A DNA stretch of 64,000 bases from Bacillota bacterium (GTDB lineage Bacteria; Bacillota; Clostridia; Lachnospirales; Lachnospiraceae): positions 285,820 to 349,819 of the forward strand of contig JAEZJV010000051.1 of assembly GCA_023415635.1 (NCBI GenBank), written 5' to 3'. Below, piece by piece: positions 1-7,705 of this stretch. Every line of letters begins with the position of its first letter. The stretch's first letter is position 1. Position numbers and translations under genes: made by a program. The notes beneath the pieces are model-generated. The model ran no database searches. It saw nothing but the letters and a program-made list of their open reading frames with translations, and was not told the origin of the DNA.

Positions 1-2
1 AG

Positions 3-113
3 AAACCAAAGTTGATCAGACTGAAAAAGGCAGAAATACAGGGCTCACTGTTTGGCAGCACTGAGGAGCTTTTACAGAGACTTCGGATCCGCTCTCTCAG
101 AGATACCTTCTAG
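3..113 (+). CDS. C-terminal 36 residues of an unidentified gene entering from the left
   Basis: An open frame runs from the window edge to a TAG at 111-113 and is followed at once by a strong intrinsic terminator, which is how a real gene end looks. The visible tail is basic and leucine-rich and contains GSLFGSTEELLQRLRIR. I do not recognise the family from 36 residues. The two other forward frames hit stops early. Confidence 0.5.
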   Translation, partial: KPKLIRLKKAEIQGSLFGSTEELLQRLRIRSLRDTF

Positions 114-130
114 TCGGTGCATAAAAATAT

Positions 131-160
131 GGCTGTGCGGGTGATACCGCACAGCCTTTT
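131..160. terminator. Intrinsic terminator between convergent genes
   Basis: A perfect 10-bp stem (GGCTGTGCGG at 131-140, CCGCACAGCC at 147-156) with loop GTGATA is followed by TTTT. An A-rich run on the other side lets it also serve nrdR on the minus strand. Confidence 0.85.
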
Positions 161-176
161 GAAGTAACAAATAGGA

Positions 177-638
177 TTAATGCTTATCGGTGTCGAGGAT
201 CTTCTTCAGTTCCTCCATAAAGGTACTGACATCCTTGAATTCGCGATAAACGGAAGCGAAGCGGACGTAAGCAACCGGGTCTAAATCCTTTAGCTTATCC
301 ATTAGGATTTCTCCGATGACATGACTGGGAATCTCTTTATCTTCACGATTAAAGATGGTATTCTCTACTTCATCAACAAGGCTTGTAATCTGATCTACAG
401 ATATCGGTCGTTTATGACAGGAACGGAATACACCTGCCTCGATCTTGGAGCGGTCATAGGGTTCGCGGTTGTTATCCTTCTTTATTACAACCAGCGGAAT
501 TGCTTCTACCTTCTCATAGGTTGTAAATCTACGCTGGCACTCATCGCATTGACGGCGTCTTCTGATAGAATTATTATCATCAGCCGGTCTTGAATCTATA
601 ACTCTTGTATTATCCTTACTACAAAACGGGCACTTCAT
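177..638 (-). CDS. nrdR: Transcriptional repressor NrdR
   Basis: Zinc-ribbon/ATP-cone repressor of ribonucleotide reductase genes. The 153-residue protein is full length for the family. The N-terminal zinc ribbon has C3, C6, C31 and C34 with the basic run RRRR just before the second pair; the ATP-cone domain covers roughly residues 49-139 and contains the usual VVIKKD and SVYREF segments. It binds dATP/ATP and, as known for the family, NrdR boxes upstream of nrd operons; no nrd gene is in view. A good sigma-A promoter lies at 717-745 on the minus strand and AGGAGG precedes the ATG. It is transcribed separately from ylmC behind it. Confidence 0.95.
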   Translation of the reverse strand: MKCPFCSKDNTRVIDSRPADDNNSIRRRRQCDECQRRFTTYEKVEAIPLVVIKKDNNREPYDRSKIEAGVFRSCHKRPISVDQITSLVDEVENTIFNREDKEIPSHVIGEILMDKLKDLDPVAYVRFASVYREFKDVSTFMEELKKILDTDKH

Positions 639-716
639 AGTAATATCCTCCTAAGTTCATTGTCATTATTCCCCCTGGCTTCGGAAGAATTTACTGATAA
701 TCCTTGATATACCTTG

Positions 717-745
717 ATTATATTGAAGTTTATACGAACGGTCAA
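717..745 (-). promoter_or_regulatory. Predicted sigma-A promoter of nrdR
   Basis: Read on the minus strand: -35 TTGACC (745-740), 17-bp spacer, -10 TATAAT (722-717), about 80 bases upstream of the nrdR ATG. Confidence 0.75.
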
Positions 746-778
746 GATAATTATTCACATAATATATGCAAAACTGAG

Positions 779-1036
779 TTAACAGATTTTTATCAGGCAT
801 TTTTCAAGGTCTACATCAACCAAAATGATATCAACACCAATCTGCTTAATATGGCTCCGGCTGATCACATATTCGTGATCCCTGCCAAGAATGCCCCATA
901 CTTTACAAGGGCCGGGAATAATAATATGCGTAATACATCCGGTGCTGATATCTATTTCCACATCACATACATAACCGAGGCGAACACAGTCCCTACAGTT
1001 AATCACTTCTTTTTCCCGAAGTTCACAAAAGCGCAT
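779..1036 (-). CDS. ylmC: YlmC/YmxH family PRC-barrel sporulation protein
   Basis: An 85-residue PRC-barrel-like protein of the YlmC/YmxH family, which is conserved in spore-forming Firmicutes and has no firmly known biochemical role. The family signature MRFCELREKEVINC begins at the ATG at 1034-1036. An upstream in-frame ATG (1046-1048) and a longer extension to 1099 would add residues that the family lacks, so the internal ATG was chosen; GGGTGG serves as a weak ribosome binding site. It lies upstream of nrdR on the same strand, with nrdR having its own promoter between them. Confidence 0.82.
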   Translation of the reverse strand: MRFCELREKEVINCRDCVRLGYVCDVEIDISTGCITHIIIPGPCKVWGILGRDHEYVISRSHIKQIGVDIILVDVDLEKCLIKIC

Positions 1037-1108
1037 ATGACCACCCATAAGTATTCTTGATTTATTATATGCGGCCTTTGGTGAAAATCCATACTGCATT
1101 TGACATAG

Positions 1109-1137
1109 GTGACAAATAAAATCTTATGTGGTATAAT
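1109..1137 (+). promoter_or_regulatory. Predicted promoter of the membrane protein gene
   Basis: GTGACA (1109-1114), 17-bp spacer, TATAAT (1132-1137), 30 bases upstream of the ATG at 1167. A TTGACA at 1100-1105 is too far from this -10. Confidence 0.55.
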
Positions 1138-1166
1138 TAACCATATTTTATGAGGAGGTAAAGGAA

Positions 1167-1862
1167 ATGTTACAGGGCATAGAGGATTTTTTGCGTCACG
1201 GTGTATTGCTTAACTGGATTGCACCTATCATAGGTACCATCATTGGAGCAATTGCTGTTAAATTACTGATAGACCGATATAAAAGTAAGTCAGTAATCAG
1301 CATTATTAATATAGCGAATAACCGATTTGTTGATGCGATCAGACCCTTCTTTATCGAAGAAATTGAGATTGACATGAAGATAGTCATAAATATTAGAAAC
1401 GCGATAAAGAGAGAATATTGTGCTGATGATGATATGATCTATACCATCGAACAACTAAAGGAGCAGATTATTTTAGATATCTCTGAAACAAAATATCTGT
1501 CAGAGGAAAGAAAGAAAACATTGATACATAACGTTTATTTGAAGTTTGATAATTATAAAGCAGAGACTGAAGCAGAAATTGTTGAAGAACAGACAGAGCT
1601 GATTAAATATGAGGTGAATAAGCTAAGAGTGAATAATTACTATCTGGCGATTATATCGGTATTAATCATCGTAATGGCGATTATACTGCTCATAAGTTAC
1701 TTCTATACACTGAACTTTAATAATCTGTACTGGCTAATTATTATTCTTCCCTTAGTTCTGTTTATCGCAGAGATGATTACAGAAAATATCGTACAGAATA
1801 ATAAAATCAAGAAGGGAATGGAGCGTTTCCAGATGGAAAAAAATGATGTAAAGGTTGGTTAG
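1167..1862 (+). CDS. Hypothetical membrane protein with a long cytoplasmic or extracytoplasmic helix region
   Basis: 231 residues, family not recognised. Visible features are a hydrophobic segment at about residues 15-37 (LNWIAPIIGTIIGAIAV), a charged, mostly helical middle of roughly 110 residues rich in Glu, Lys and Ile, and two further membrane segments at about 155-178 and 185-206. The ATG is preceded by GAGGAGG with good spacing and by its own promoter, and the gene ends in an intrinsic terminator, so it is a monocistronic unit between minus-strand genes. Nothing indicates transfer. The general shape resembles small mechanosensing or scaffold proteins, but no function is assigned. Confidence 0.7.
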   Translation: MLQGIEDFLRHGVLLNWIAPIIGTIIGAIAVKLLIDRYKSKSVISIINIANNRFVDAIRPFFIEEIEIDMKIVINIRNAIKREYCADDDMIYTIEQLKEQIILDISETKYLSEERKKTLIHNVYLKFDNYKAETEAEIVEEQTELIKYEVNKLRVNNYYLAIISVLIIVMAIILLISYFYTLNFNNLYWLIIILPLVLFIAEMITENIVQNNKIKKGMERFQMEKNDVKVG

Positions 1863-1913
1863 CATCACTCTGCCCTTTACTGAGATAAGATGAAGATAGC
1901 ACCAACTTTTAAT

Positions 1914-1953
1914 AGAGCCCCTGAACGGATTTTATCCGGTCGGGAGCTCTTTC
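1914..1953. terminator. Intrinsic terminator between convergent genes
   Basis: A long hairpin has outer stem AGAGC (1914-1918) paired with GCTCT (1946-1950) and an inner CCC/GGG plus ACGGAT/ATCCGGT stem, followed by TTTCT. It separates the plus-strand membrane protein gene from the minus-strand LysM gene. Confidence 0.7.
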
Positions 1954-1977
1954 TATAATCGGCGTTTTCTTGAATTA

Positions 1978-3276
1978 TCATATCTCGTACATTAATTTTT
2001 TGATATGATACTGAGAATTTATGACTAACCATAATTGCGGTTCATATACCATTACACTCCAAATACCTGTTCCTACTAATCCGTATTTTTTAACTAAATC
2101 CATCAGCGCATTGTAACTCCTGGCATCCGTAAACCATACGATATGCTGAACCGGATAGCCTATACTATATTGAAAATAATAAAAATAGGGTGATTGGGAA
2201 GGCTCATCAAATTGTATCTGAGCATTCACATCATGAGCTAAGCTTAAGGCGGAGTCAATAGTTAAGGAATTTGCAACGGTTTGGCCGGGTATATAAGGAA
2301 GTGACCAATCATATGCAAGGGTTGGCTCACCGACACTTAATTTATCCGGAGCTACAGTCTGGAGTGCAAAATTAACAAAGATATCAATTTTCTGGATTGA
2401 ACTTACCGGTGCGGGGGGAGAGCTGTTTTTACCCCAAACAAATTCAAGAAATATAATTTCATCTACTATGCTGCTAATCTTCGAATAATCAATCTGTTCA
2501 AAGGTTACATCACCATTCTCACTTTTGATACCTGGATTAATTGTTACGAACAATAGATATCCTTTACTGGACAAAAGCTCGGAGGCCTTAGTAAGGAAAT
2601 TCTCATATAGATTCAAATTTGAGGAATTAATAAAATTAAATAAAAAATTTACACCGAAATAGCCTTTAGAGCTTATGATACTCAGTAAGTTATTCAGCTG
2701 ATTTTCTTGATAAGCCTCATTCAGTAATATCTCATAGGCGACCTCCAGGTCCGGTTCTCCCTGGGCAGAGAAGGTACTCAGCATAACAAGTGGAATTGTT
2801 TCATATTCCTTTGCCAGACGGATGGTTTCTATATCATCATAATACGTGGATATTTCTCCGCTTCTCATAGCTCGATAATTAAATACAGACAGATAAGTCA
2901 GATTTGGCAGCGTCGCTTTCAGCAGATTAGTATTGACAAACGGATAGCAAAAGCCATTGGTAGTAAAAAAACCATTGGTATCGTAGCTGATCACGATTGT
3001 CTCCCCGGGGTAGATATGATCTCTATTTGCAAGGAAGGGATTATTCCTCAACAGCTGCATAACTGTAACATTGTATTCAGTTGCTATACTCTCTAGGGTA
3101 TCACCTTCCTGGACCGTATGAGTTTGTTTAGGATATACGATGACGATAGTCTGTCCGATGACCAATTCATATGGATTGATTAATTGATTATCCTGTATAA
3201 TTTTTTCGGCAGATACACCATAAGTGTCAGCGATTGATGCAATCGTTTCACCCGGCTGCACAACGTGAATTTCCAT
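1978..3276 (-). CDS. Spore-type protein with two LysM domains and a degenerate GH18 domain
   Basis: 432 residues built as LysM (about 2-46), LysM (about 51-96), then a glycoside hydrolase 18-like barrel of the YaaH/SleL/CotE type to the end. Members of this family sit on spores and many cut cortex peptidoglycan as N-acetylglucosaminidases. The scaffold is well kept (VWFTDARSYNALMDL, YGLVGTGIWS near the C-terminus). The catalytic strand, which in active relatives reads like GVNxDFE, is here GVNFLFNF, so both acidic positions are lost; the protein is probably a binding or structural pseudoenzyme. No signal peptide is seen, as is usual for spore-coat LysM proteins. Terminator shared with the gene at 1167-1862. 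Confidence 0.82.
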   Translation of the reverse strand: MEIHVVQPGETIASIADTYGVSAEKIIQDNQLINPYELVIGQTIVIVYPKQTHTVQEGDTLESIATEYNVTVMQLLRNNPFLANRDHIYPGETIVISYDTNGFFTTNGFCYPFVNTNLLKATLPNLTYLSVFNYRAMRSGEISTYYDDIETIRLAKEYETIPLVMLSTFSAQGEPDLEVAYEILLNEAYQENQLNNLLSIISSKGYFGVNFLFNFINSSNLNLYENFLTKASELLSSKGYLLFVTINPGIKSENGDVTFEQIDYSKISSIVDEIIFLEFVWGKNSSPPAPVSSIQKIDIFVNFALQTVAPDKLSVGEPTLAYDWSLPYIPGQTVANSLTIDSALSLAHDVNAQIQFDEPSQSPYFYYFQYSIGYPVQHIVWFTDARSYNALMDLVKKYGLVGTGIWSVMVYEPQLWLVINSQYHIKKLMYEI

Positions 3277-3347
3277 AGATTACCTCAAAATTGTCATTTA
3301 TAAATTGTATGTATGAAATTGGAGGTATAATATTAAATATTTAAATC

Positions 3348-3376
3348 TTGCATAAAATTATATCCTTTGCTATACT
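3348..3376 (+). promoter_or_regulatory. Predicted sigma-A promoter of comM
   Basis: TTGCAT (3348-3353), 17-bp spacer, TATACT (3371-3376), followed by AAGGAGATA before the ATG at 3432. Confidence 0.65.
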
Positions 3377-3431
3377 TCAGACAGGTAAATGATTCCTTCT
3401 GGGCGGGAGAGGCTTAGGAAGGAGATATAAC

Positions 3432-4334
3432 ATGTTCAGCAAAGCATACAGTGCCGCAATCCATGGGATAGACGGATTGATTGTATCTGTGGAGGCGGAT
3501 GTCAGCGACGGTCTTCCGTTGTTTGATATGGTCGGTTATCTTGGCTCCGAGGTAAAGGAAGCGAGAGAAAGAGTAAGGATTGCACTGAAGAATTGCGGAT
3601 ATCAGCTACCTGCAAAGCGTATCACAGTCAATCTTTCTCCGGCAGATATCCGTAAGGAAGGTACAGCCTTTGATCTACCTGTAGCGATCGCAATTCTGAC
3701 GGCCTTTGGCCATCTGCCCGAAGAGTATCTGAAGGATACTTTAATCATCGGGGAACTCAGCTTAAATGGTAATGTGAATAAAGTTAACGGGGTCCTGCCC
3801 ATAGTATATTCCGCAAAAAAGCAGGGCTTTAAAAAGTGCGTCGTTCCGAAGGAAAATGCGAAGGAAGGGGCTGTTGTAGAAGGAATACTCACTTATGGAG
3901 TCCGGACGCTGAAGGAGACGGTTGAGCTCTTATGTGATCAGACTAAAGCTATTCCAGAGGAGATTGATACGGGTAAGCTGTTCGCTATTTTAGACAATGA
4001 AGAGGGAATTGATTTTGCAGAGGTTGCGGGTCAGCTGGCAGCAAAGAGGGCAATAGAAATAGCAGCCTCCGGAATGCACAATATCCTCATGATCGGACCG
4101 CCGGGGGCAGGAAAAACGATGTTGGCCAAGCGGATACCAACGATTCTGCCGGAAATGACCTTTGACGAAAGCATGGAGATTTCAAAGATTTACTCCATTG
4201 CCGGTTTGATGGGACAGCAGGCATTGATTTCCAGAAGACCATTTCGAAATCCACATCATACGATTACGACGGTTATCTTTATAAAAAGGGAGAAGATAAA
4301 ATTGCATCATTATGCTTTTAATGAGATAATATAG
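3432..4334 (+). CDS. comM: comM (YifB family AAA+ ATPase), 5' part, interrupted by an integrated element
   Basis: The first 279 codons are a normal ComM/YifB (Mg-chelatase-like AAA+) protein: an N-terminal Lon-protease-like fold (1-170) and the AAA+ core with Walker A GPPGAGKT at about 222-229. ComM acts as a DNA helicase in branch migration during natural transformation in species where it has been studied. Host homology stops after HHTITT at 4270; the following 21 residues up to the TAA at 4334 are read from the inserted element. Walker B and the rest of the ATPase are on the other side at 14813-15505, so this fragment cannot be an active ATPase by itself. Deleting 4271-14811 restores a 510-codon frame, close to the usual family length. 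Confidence 0.93.
   Translation: MFSKAYSAAIHGIDGLIVSVEADVSDGLPLFDMVGYLGSEVKEARERVRIALKNCGYQLPAKRITVNLSPADIRKEGTAFDLPVAIAILTAFGHLPEEYLKDTLIIGELSLNGNVNKVNGVLPIVYSAKKQGFKKCVVPKENAKEGAVVEGILTYGVRTLKETVELLCDQTKAIPEEIDTGKLFAILDNEEGIDFAEVAGQLAAKRAIEIAASGMHNILMIGPPGAGKTMLAKRIPTILPEMTFDESMEISKIYSIAGLMGQQALISRRPFRNPHHTITTVIFIKREKIKLHHYAFNEII
4269..4298. other. attL: left comM junction of the integrated element
   Basis: The presumed crossover dinucleotide AC is at 4269-4270. The element arm 4271-4298 starts GGTTATCTTTATAAAAAGGG and, read on the complementary strand, matches the other element end (14782-14809) at 21 of 28 positions. Host comM sequence lies to the left. Confidence 0.8.
4302..4330 (+). promoter_or_regulatory. 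Predicted promoter of the HEPN gene
   Basis: TTGCAT (4302-4307), 17-bp spacer, GATAAT (4325-4330), 33 bases upstream of the TTG start at 4363. It lies inside the element, so the cargo gene does not depend on comM transcription. Confidence 0.5.
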
Positions 4335-4362
4335 AAGTAGTACAACCATAGGAGGTGTTGGT

Positions 4363-4992
4363 TTGAAAGAAGATTTAAAGCGATTGCTTCTAGCATTTGA
4401 AAAGGAAATTCTTCGAGCAAATTCATGTAACCAATGCTATTTTGACATGAAATATAAAAACGACAGGAATAGTGAATGGGAATCTGTTTATGAAATAGCT
4501 CCTGCTTTCTTTGGACTAGCAATACGAGGATTACAAACTGAAGCTCTTGTGACTATTAGTAAACTATATGAACCTGAAGGACGTGCAGACTATAATCTTT
4601 ACAAGTTACTTAATTTCATTCAAGGAAATGCAAAGGGAATAATCGACAAAGATTTTGCGATACTAAATAAAGAAGTTTTAAAATATAAAAAATTGCTTGA
4701 TGAAAAACAAGTAATAGCTGGTAAGGTATTACATATAAGGGATAAAATTATTGCTCATAATGGAAAAGAATATTTTACTGTGTTAGAGGGAAAAGCAAGT
4801 AGTGTTAATTTGTCATTTGAAGAAATTGTCGATTTGCTTAAATTTGCAGAAGAATTGGTCAACGCATTTAATTATATAGTTTTTCAATCAAGGTCTGTTA
4901 TGACTTACATTAATGGGATGAAAGGTAAAGGACATGATATTGACCAATTAATGACATTTTGCCTTGAAAACTTGCATAAGAATGATATTTAA
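4363..4992 (+). CDS. HEPN-domain protein, AbiU2-like (putative RNase of a defence system)
   Basis: 209 mostly helical residues with the HEPN signature Rx5H: R126-DKIIA-H132, followed by N and G. In this fold that motif forms the RNase site of many toxins and abortive-infection proteins; the overall pattern (N-terminal helical half, then RDKIIAHNGK) is like AbiU2-type HEPN proteins. The start is TTG at 4363, supported by GGAGGTG five bases upstream. It is the first gene inside the left end of the element, has its own promoter and no partner gene overlaps it, so an antitoxin is not evident. Function as an anti-phage or addiction factor is inference. Confidence 0.6.
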   Translation: MKEDLKRLLLAFEKEILRANSCNQCYFDMKYKNDRNSEWESVYEIAPAFFGLAIRGLQTEALVTISKLYEPEGRADYNLYKLLNFIQGNAKGIIDKDFAILNKEVLKYKKLLDEKQVIAGKVLHIRDKIIAHNGKEYFTVLEGKASSVNLSFEEIVDLLKFAEELVNAFNYIVFQSRSVMTYINGMKGKGHDIDQLMTFCLENLHKNDI

Positions 4993-5091
4993 ATATTTCT
5001 GATATTTTTGTTTTGTAATAGAGAAATACATTTTATAAATTACTATTCAGAATGGTAAAATAAACTATACTGAATATTACAAAGTCTGACC

Positions 5092-5247
5092 TAGTAATAT
5101 AAAGAGTAATTAATTTAGTAATATAATACTCCTTTACTTCGTAAAGGAGAGAAATTTAAATACTAAAATTTCTCCCTCAAATAGAAAAATGTTTTTTGAA
5201 AATTGCTGTTACTATTATAGCAATAAAGAATGATAATAAAGTATCGT
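5092..5247 (+). repeat. Direct repeats and hairpins in the leader of the replication-type genes
   Basis: The 314-base gap after the HEPN gene holds two copies of TAGTAATATAA (5092-5102, 5116-5126; 24-bp period), a 9-bp hairpin CTCCTTTAC/GTAAAGGAG with a TTC loop (5129-5149), and a second hairpin GAGAAATTT/AAATTTCTC (5149-5174). No gene is seen. The arrangement could be iterons or a folded leader RNA. Confidence 0.5.
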
Positions 5248-5287
5248 ATCCTTAACAGGCTTGTAATCAAGATGTTAAGGATTTTTT
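5248..5287 (+). terminator. Terminator/attenuator just upstream of the first replication-type gene
   Basis: ATCCTTAACA (5248-5257) pairs perfectly with TGTTAAGGAT (5273-5282), followed by a run of six T. It ends only about 20 bases before the ATG at 5307, so it would stop transcription in the leader of that gene; this position suggests attenuation control. Confidence 0.7.
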
Positions 5288-5306
5288 GATTTTAAGGAGG
5301 AAAAGT

Positions 5307-5633
5307 ATGAATGAAATGAGATTGCCCGAAGAATTTAAAGGTTTTTGGATACCAAAAGAAATTTGGTTAAATAAAGAATTAAATATGCTTGAGAAAGTTG
5401 TGTTTTCAGAAATCGATAAATTAGATGATGGCCTAAGTGGTTGCTGGGCTAGTAACAAATATTTATCGGAGTACTGTCAATGTTCAGAAAGTAAAATCAC
5501 TAAGACTGTAAAGTTATTAAAAGAAAAAGGGCTTATAAGAGAGAGTAATTTCGATGGTAGACATAGAGTTTTACGTGTTAATGAAGGTTATAAACCTAAA
5601 TTTAGGAAACCATTACAACAAAATCAATTTTAG
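5307..5633 (+). CDS. Winged-helix protein, phage replisome-organizer-like
   Basis: 108 residues from the ATG at 5307, which has AAGGAGG seven bases upstream; a longer reading from 5286 would start inside the terminator and was rejected. The sequence is one helix-turn-helix/winged-helix domain (LSEYCQCSESKITKTVKLL, then EKGLIRES and a beta-wing) of the kind found at the N-terminus of phage and plasmid replication organizers. The C-terminal primosome-loading part is absent, and the next gene carries a similar domain, so the two may work together. It opens a tightly spaced cluster (5307-7540) that is probably co-transcribed. Confidence 0.6.
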   Translation: MNEMRLPEEFKGFWIPKEIWLNKELNMLEKVVFSEIDKLDDGLSGCWASNKYLSEYCQCSESKITKTVKLLKEKGLIRESNFDGRHRVLRVNEGYKPKFRKPLQQNQF

Positions 5634-5647
5634 AAAGGAGGAAATGT

Positions 5648-5998
5648 ATGATAGACATATTATTATCAAGTAGTTATTTTGTAGTAAACACAAAATTATG
5701 TAAAGAACTGGGTTTTAGAGAAGGAATATTCTTTTCAGCTTTATTTAATCAGTTACAAAATGATAGAAAGAACAAAAGGACAGTTTATATTGAGGGCAAG
5801 GAATATTTTGCGATATCTAGAACAAAAATTTTGGATGTAACATCAATTTCAAAAGAAAGCCAAAGAAAACTTCAATTTAAGCTTATTGAAAAAGGATTAC
5901 TTGAGATGATTGTTTTAGGTGTAAGAAAGATGATTTATTATAGAATTGATGAGAGTGTTCTAGAAGATATACTAATTAATCCAATTATGCATAATTAA
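5648..5998 (+). CDS. Second winged-helix replication-type protein
   Basis: 116 residues, ATG preceded by AAAGGAGG. The opening SSYFVVNTKLCKELGFREG and the later ISRTKILDVTSISKESQRKL plus a Lys-rich wing are typical of the N-terminal domain of phage replisome organizers and plasmid RepA-like proteins. It follows the previous gene by 14 bases. Like its neighbour it is short and lacks the C-terminal extension of full-length organizers. Origin recognition or control of element replication is the likely job but is inferred from family resemblance and position. Confidence 0.55.
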   Translation: MIDILLSSSYFVVNTKLCKELGFREGIFFSALFNQLQNDRKNKRTVYIEGKEYFAISRTKILDVTSISKESQRKLQFKLIEKGLLEMIVLGVRKMIYYRIDESVLEDILINPIMHN

Positions 5999-6013
5999 AA
6001 GGAGGAAATTTAG

Positions 6014-6187
6014 ATGGCAAGGAAAAAATTAAGTAAATTAGAAACTGGGGAAGAAAAATTATTACGGTTAAGCAGAAATGCACGTAACTACTATCGAAGG
6101 AAAAAAGTTCGAGCTAAACAAATGTATGAAAAGCAATATGAAAACTTATTTCAAAAAATGGAGGTAAATGATTATGTTAATAAATAA
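6014..6187 (+). CDS. Small basic hypothetical protein (57 aa)
   Basis: A short gene from ATG 6014, with AAAGGAGGA ten bases upstream, to TAA 6185-6187. The product is strongly basic (MARKKLSKLE, then RNARNYYRRKKVRAK) and probably helical, so nucleic-acid binding is plausible. Its end overlaps the start of the next gene by 14 bases, typical of translational coupling in phage gene clusters. Family not recognised. Confidence 0.55.
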   Translation: MARKKLSKLETGEEKLLRLSRNARNYYRRKKVRAKQMYEKQYENLFQKMEVNDYVNK

Positions 6188-6806
6188 TGTACTTAGTATA
6201 GTGCAAAAAGAAAGAGAAAAAATTGAAGTTCAGGCAAGAGAGTATGGCTATAAGTGGAAGAGAGTTCAATTAAAAGCATTACAGAAAGAGAGCATCCAAT
6301 TAGTTCAAAAAGCTATTGATGAAGCACAAAATATAGTTAAGGAATATGAAAATAAAGTAAAGGAAATTGAAAATAGGCAGTATCAAAGAACTTCTGCAAC
6401 ACAAGAAGAAATAGTAAACCTAGAATATGACTTAAAAGTACTTAAGGCCGAATTAAATATGAGTGAAACTAAATCGGATGTTATCGAAAGATATTTGCAA
6501 ACAAAATCAGGTGCAAAGGCTGTTCTCATGATGTTTGCTGACCCCAATGTAGATATAGGATATTGGACAAAAGATATCTATGCTAAAGCAAGTATGATGG
6601 CAAAATCACAAGCAGAAATAGACTTCGACCTTAAGAAGCAGAAAGAGGTAGAAACTTTAAAAAGTGAGCTAAGTGAAATGGTTAATACAGGATCATTGCT
6701 AGCTGCACAAAAAGTATTAACAGGTAGTGCTGATTGGAAGATACCTTCGCTAGAAAGACAATTTGAAAATGATATTCTAGAATGCGATAGGCATATAATC
6801 GATTAA
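6174..6806 (+). CDS. Hypothetical coiled-coil protein
   Basis: 210 residues from ATG 6174; an ATG at 6168 lies only two bases from the GGAGGT (6160-6165), so the internal one with eight-base spacing was chosen. Residues about 10-105 and 140-190 are highly charged heptad-like helix (EREKIEVQAREY, AQNIVKEYENKVKEIENRQ, EIVNLEYDLKVLKAELN), separated by a short less-charged stretch. It resembles coiled-coil proteins in phage early regions but no function is known to me. It overlaps the 57-residue gene before it, in the same presumed transcript. Confidence 0.55.
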   Translation: MLINNVLSIVQKEREKIEVQAREYGYKWKRVQLKALQKESIQLVQKAIDEAQNIVKEYENKVKEIENRQYQRTSATQEEIVNLEYDLKVLKAELNMSETKSDVIERYLQTKSGAKAVLMMFADPNVDIGYWTKDIYAKASMMAKSQAEIDFDLKKQKEVETLKSELSEMVNTGSLLAAQKVLTGSADWKIPSLERQFENDILECDRHIID

Positions 6807-6854
6807 TCATTGTACATATTTTTACGGATTATTAATTTTCGGGAGGTGAAGTAT

Positions 6855-7250
6855 GTGGCAGAAATAGAATTTGAGAGACTTCCAAATATGACAGTTAAGC
6901 AGAGTATATTTATCCAAGCATTGGCTATGGGGAACACTATACAGGAAGCTTGCAGAGTGGCTAGGATTAGTGTTCCGACTGGATACAAATGGAAAAATAA
7001 TGATAACTTTGATAAATTACTAATGGCATTAAAAAATGATATTGTTAATAGCAACCTCTCAAAATTAGTTAATGCATTAAATCTAGCAGTTGAAAATCAT
7101 ATTAAAATATTGATTGACCCTAAAACGATGATAAGTCAAAAACTTAAAGCAATTGATATGCTTTATAATCAAGTACATTGGTTTGCCGAGACGGAGAATA
7201 TTCAGAAACGCATGGATGAATTAGAGCAAATATTTGCAGAAAAGAGTTGA
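6855..7250 (+). CDS. HTH protein resembling phage terminase small subunits
   Basis: 131 residues from GTG 6855, chosen because GGGAGGTG sits six bases upstream; the ATG two bases earlier meets a stop at once. Residues 11-45 form a helix-turn-helix of the type seen in TerS and phBC6A51-family proteins (KQSIFIQALAMGNTIQEACR, then VPTGYKWKNNDNF). A helical C-terminal part follows with a possible oligomerization segment. In phage satellites TerS-like proteins redirect helper packaging, which would fit this element, but a plain DNA-binding regulator is equally possible. No large terminase is present nearby. Confidence 0.55.
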   Translation: MAEIEFERLPNMTVKQSIFIQALAMGNTIQEACRVARISVPTGYKWKNNDNFDKLLMALKNDIVNSNLSKLVNALNLAVENHIKILIDPKTMISQKLKAIDMLYNQVHWFAETENIQKRMDELEQIFAEKS

Positions 7251-7252
7251 AT

Positions 7253-7540
7253 ATGAGTAAATACCTTGCAATACAGAAAAGAATCGATCAAATGAAAAAA
7301 GCTGAAAAAGGTAGTCTTGCACCAAGCATAGGATTAATAAATAAAATAAATGAAGATTATACAGTATATATAGGCTTCTGGGATGGTAAACAATATTCAG
7401 ATACCAAACAAAAGAGTTCTATAACAAAAAGATGTTCTTCATATAATGAAGCAGAGGAATATATAGTGGATTATTTAAAAGTAAATAAGCCAAGTTATAA
7501 TTTCATTTTATTTACAAACGAAGAAGATTTATATGATTAA
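7253..7540 (+). CDS. Hypothetical protein (95 aa)
   Basis: ATG 7253 follows the stop of the previous gene by two bases; a TTG at 7247 is an alternative start overlapping that stop. The product contains YTVYIGFWDGKQYSDTKQKS and a later acidic tail ending EEDLYD. It is small, soluble-looking and unrecognised. It is the last gene before a terminator at 7579-7608, so it closes the cluster that begins at 5307. Confidence 0.5.
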   Translation: MSKYLAIQKRIDQMKKAEKGSLAPSIGLINKINEDYTVYIGFWDGKQYSDTKQKSSITKRCSSYNEAEEYIVDYLKVNKPSYNFILFTNEEDLYD

Positions 7541-7578
7541 GAATGAAATTCGGGCGTAAAACAATATTTTGTATAATA

Positions 7579-7608
7579 GGCGAGTATTTATATTACTCGT
7601 CTTTTTTT
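7579..7608 (+). terminator. Intrinsic terminator of the replication-type cluster
   Basis: GGCGAGTA (7579-7586) pairs with TACTCGTC (7594-7601, one G-T pair) and is followed by seven T. Confidence 0.75.
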
Positions 7609-7705
7609 ATTGCGTAAAATCGATTTAATAGCTTTAGAAAGCATATTTATTACATAAGATGACAAAGCATTATTATTATGGTATTGTGAATATGGAGGTG
7701 ATTAT

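Noticed and set aside
704..1060. 118-residue plus-strand frame opposite ylmC
   Set aside because: It lies across the nrdR promoter and the ylmC gene, has no ribosome binding site, and ylmC has clear family similarity.
5286..5306. Upstream TTG start for the first replication-type gene
   Set aside because: It lies in the terminator T run and before the AAGGAGG that serves ATG 5307.
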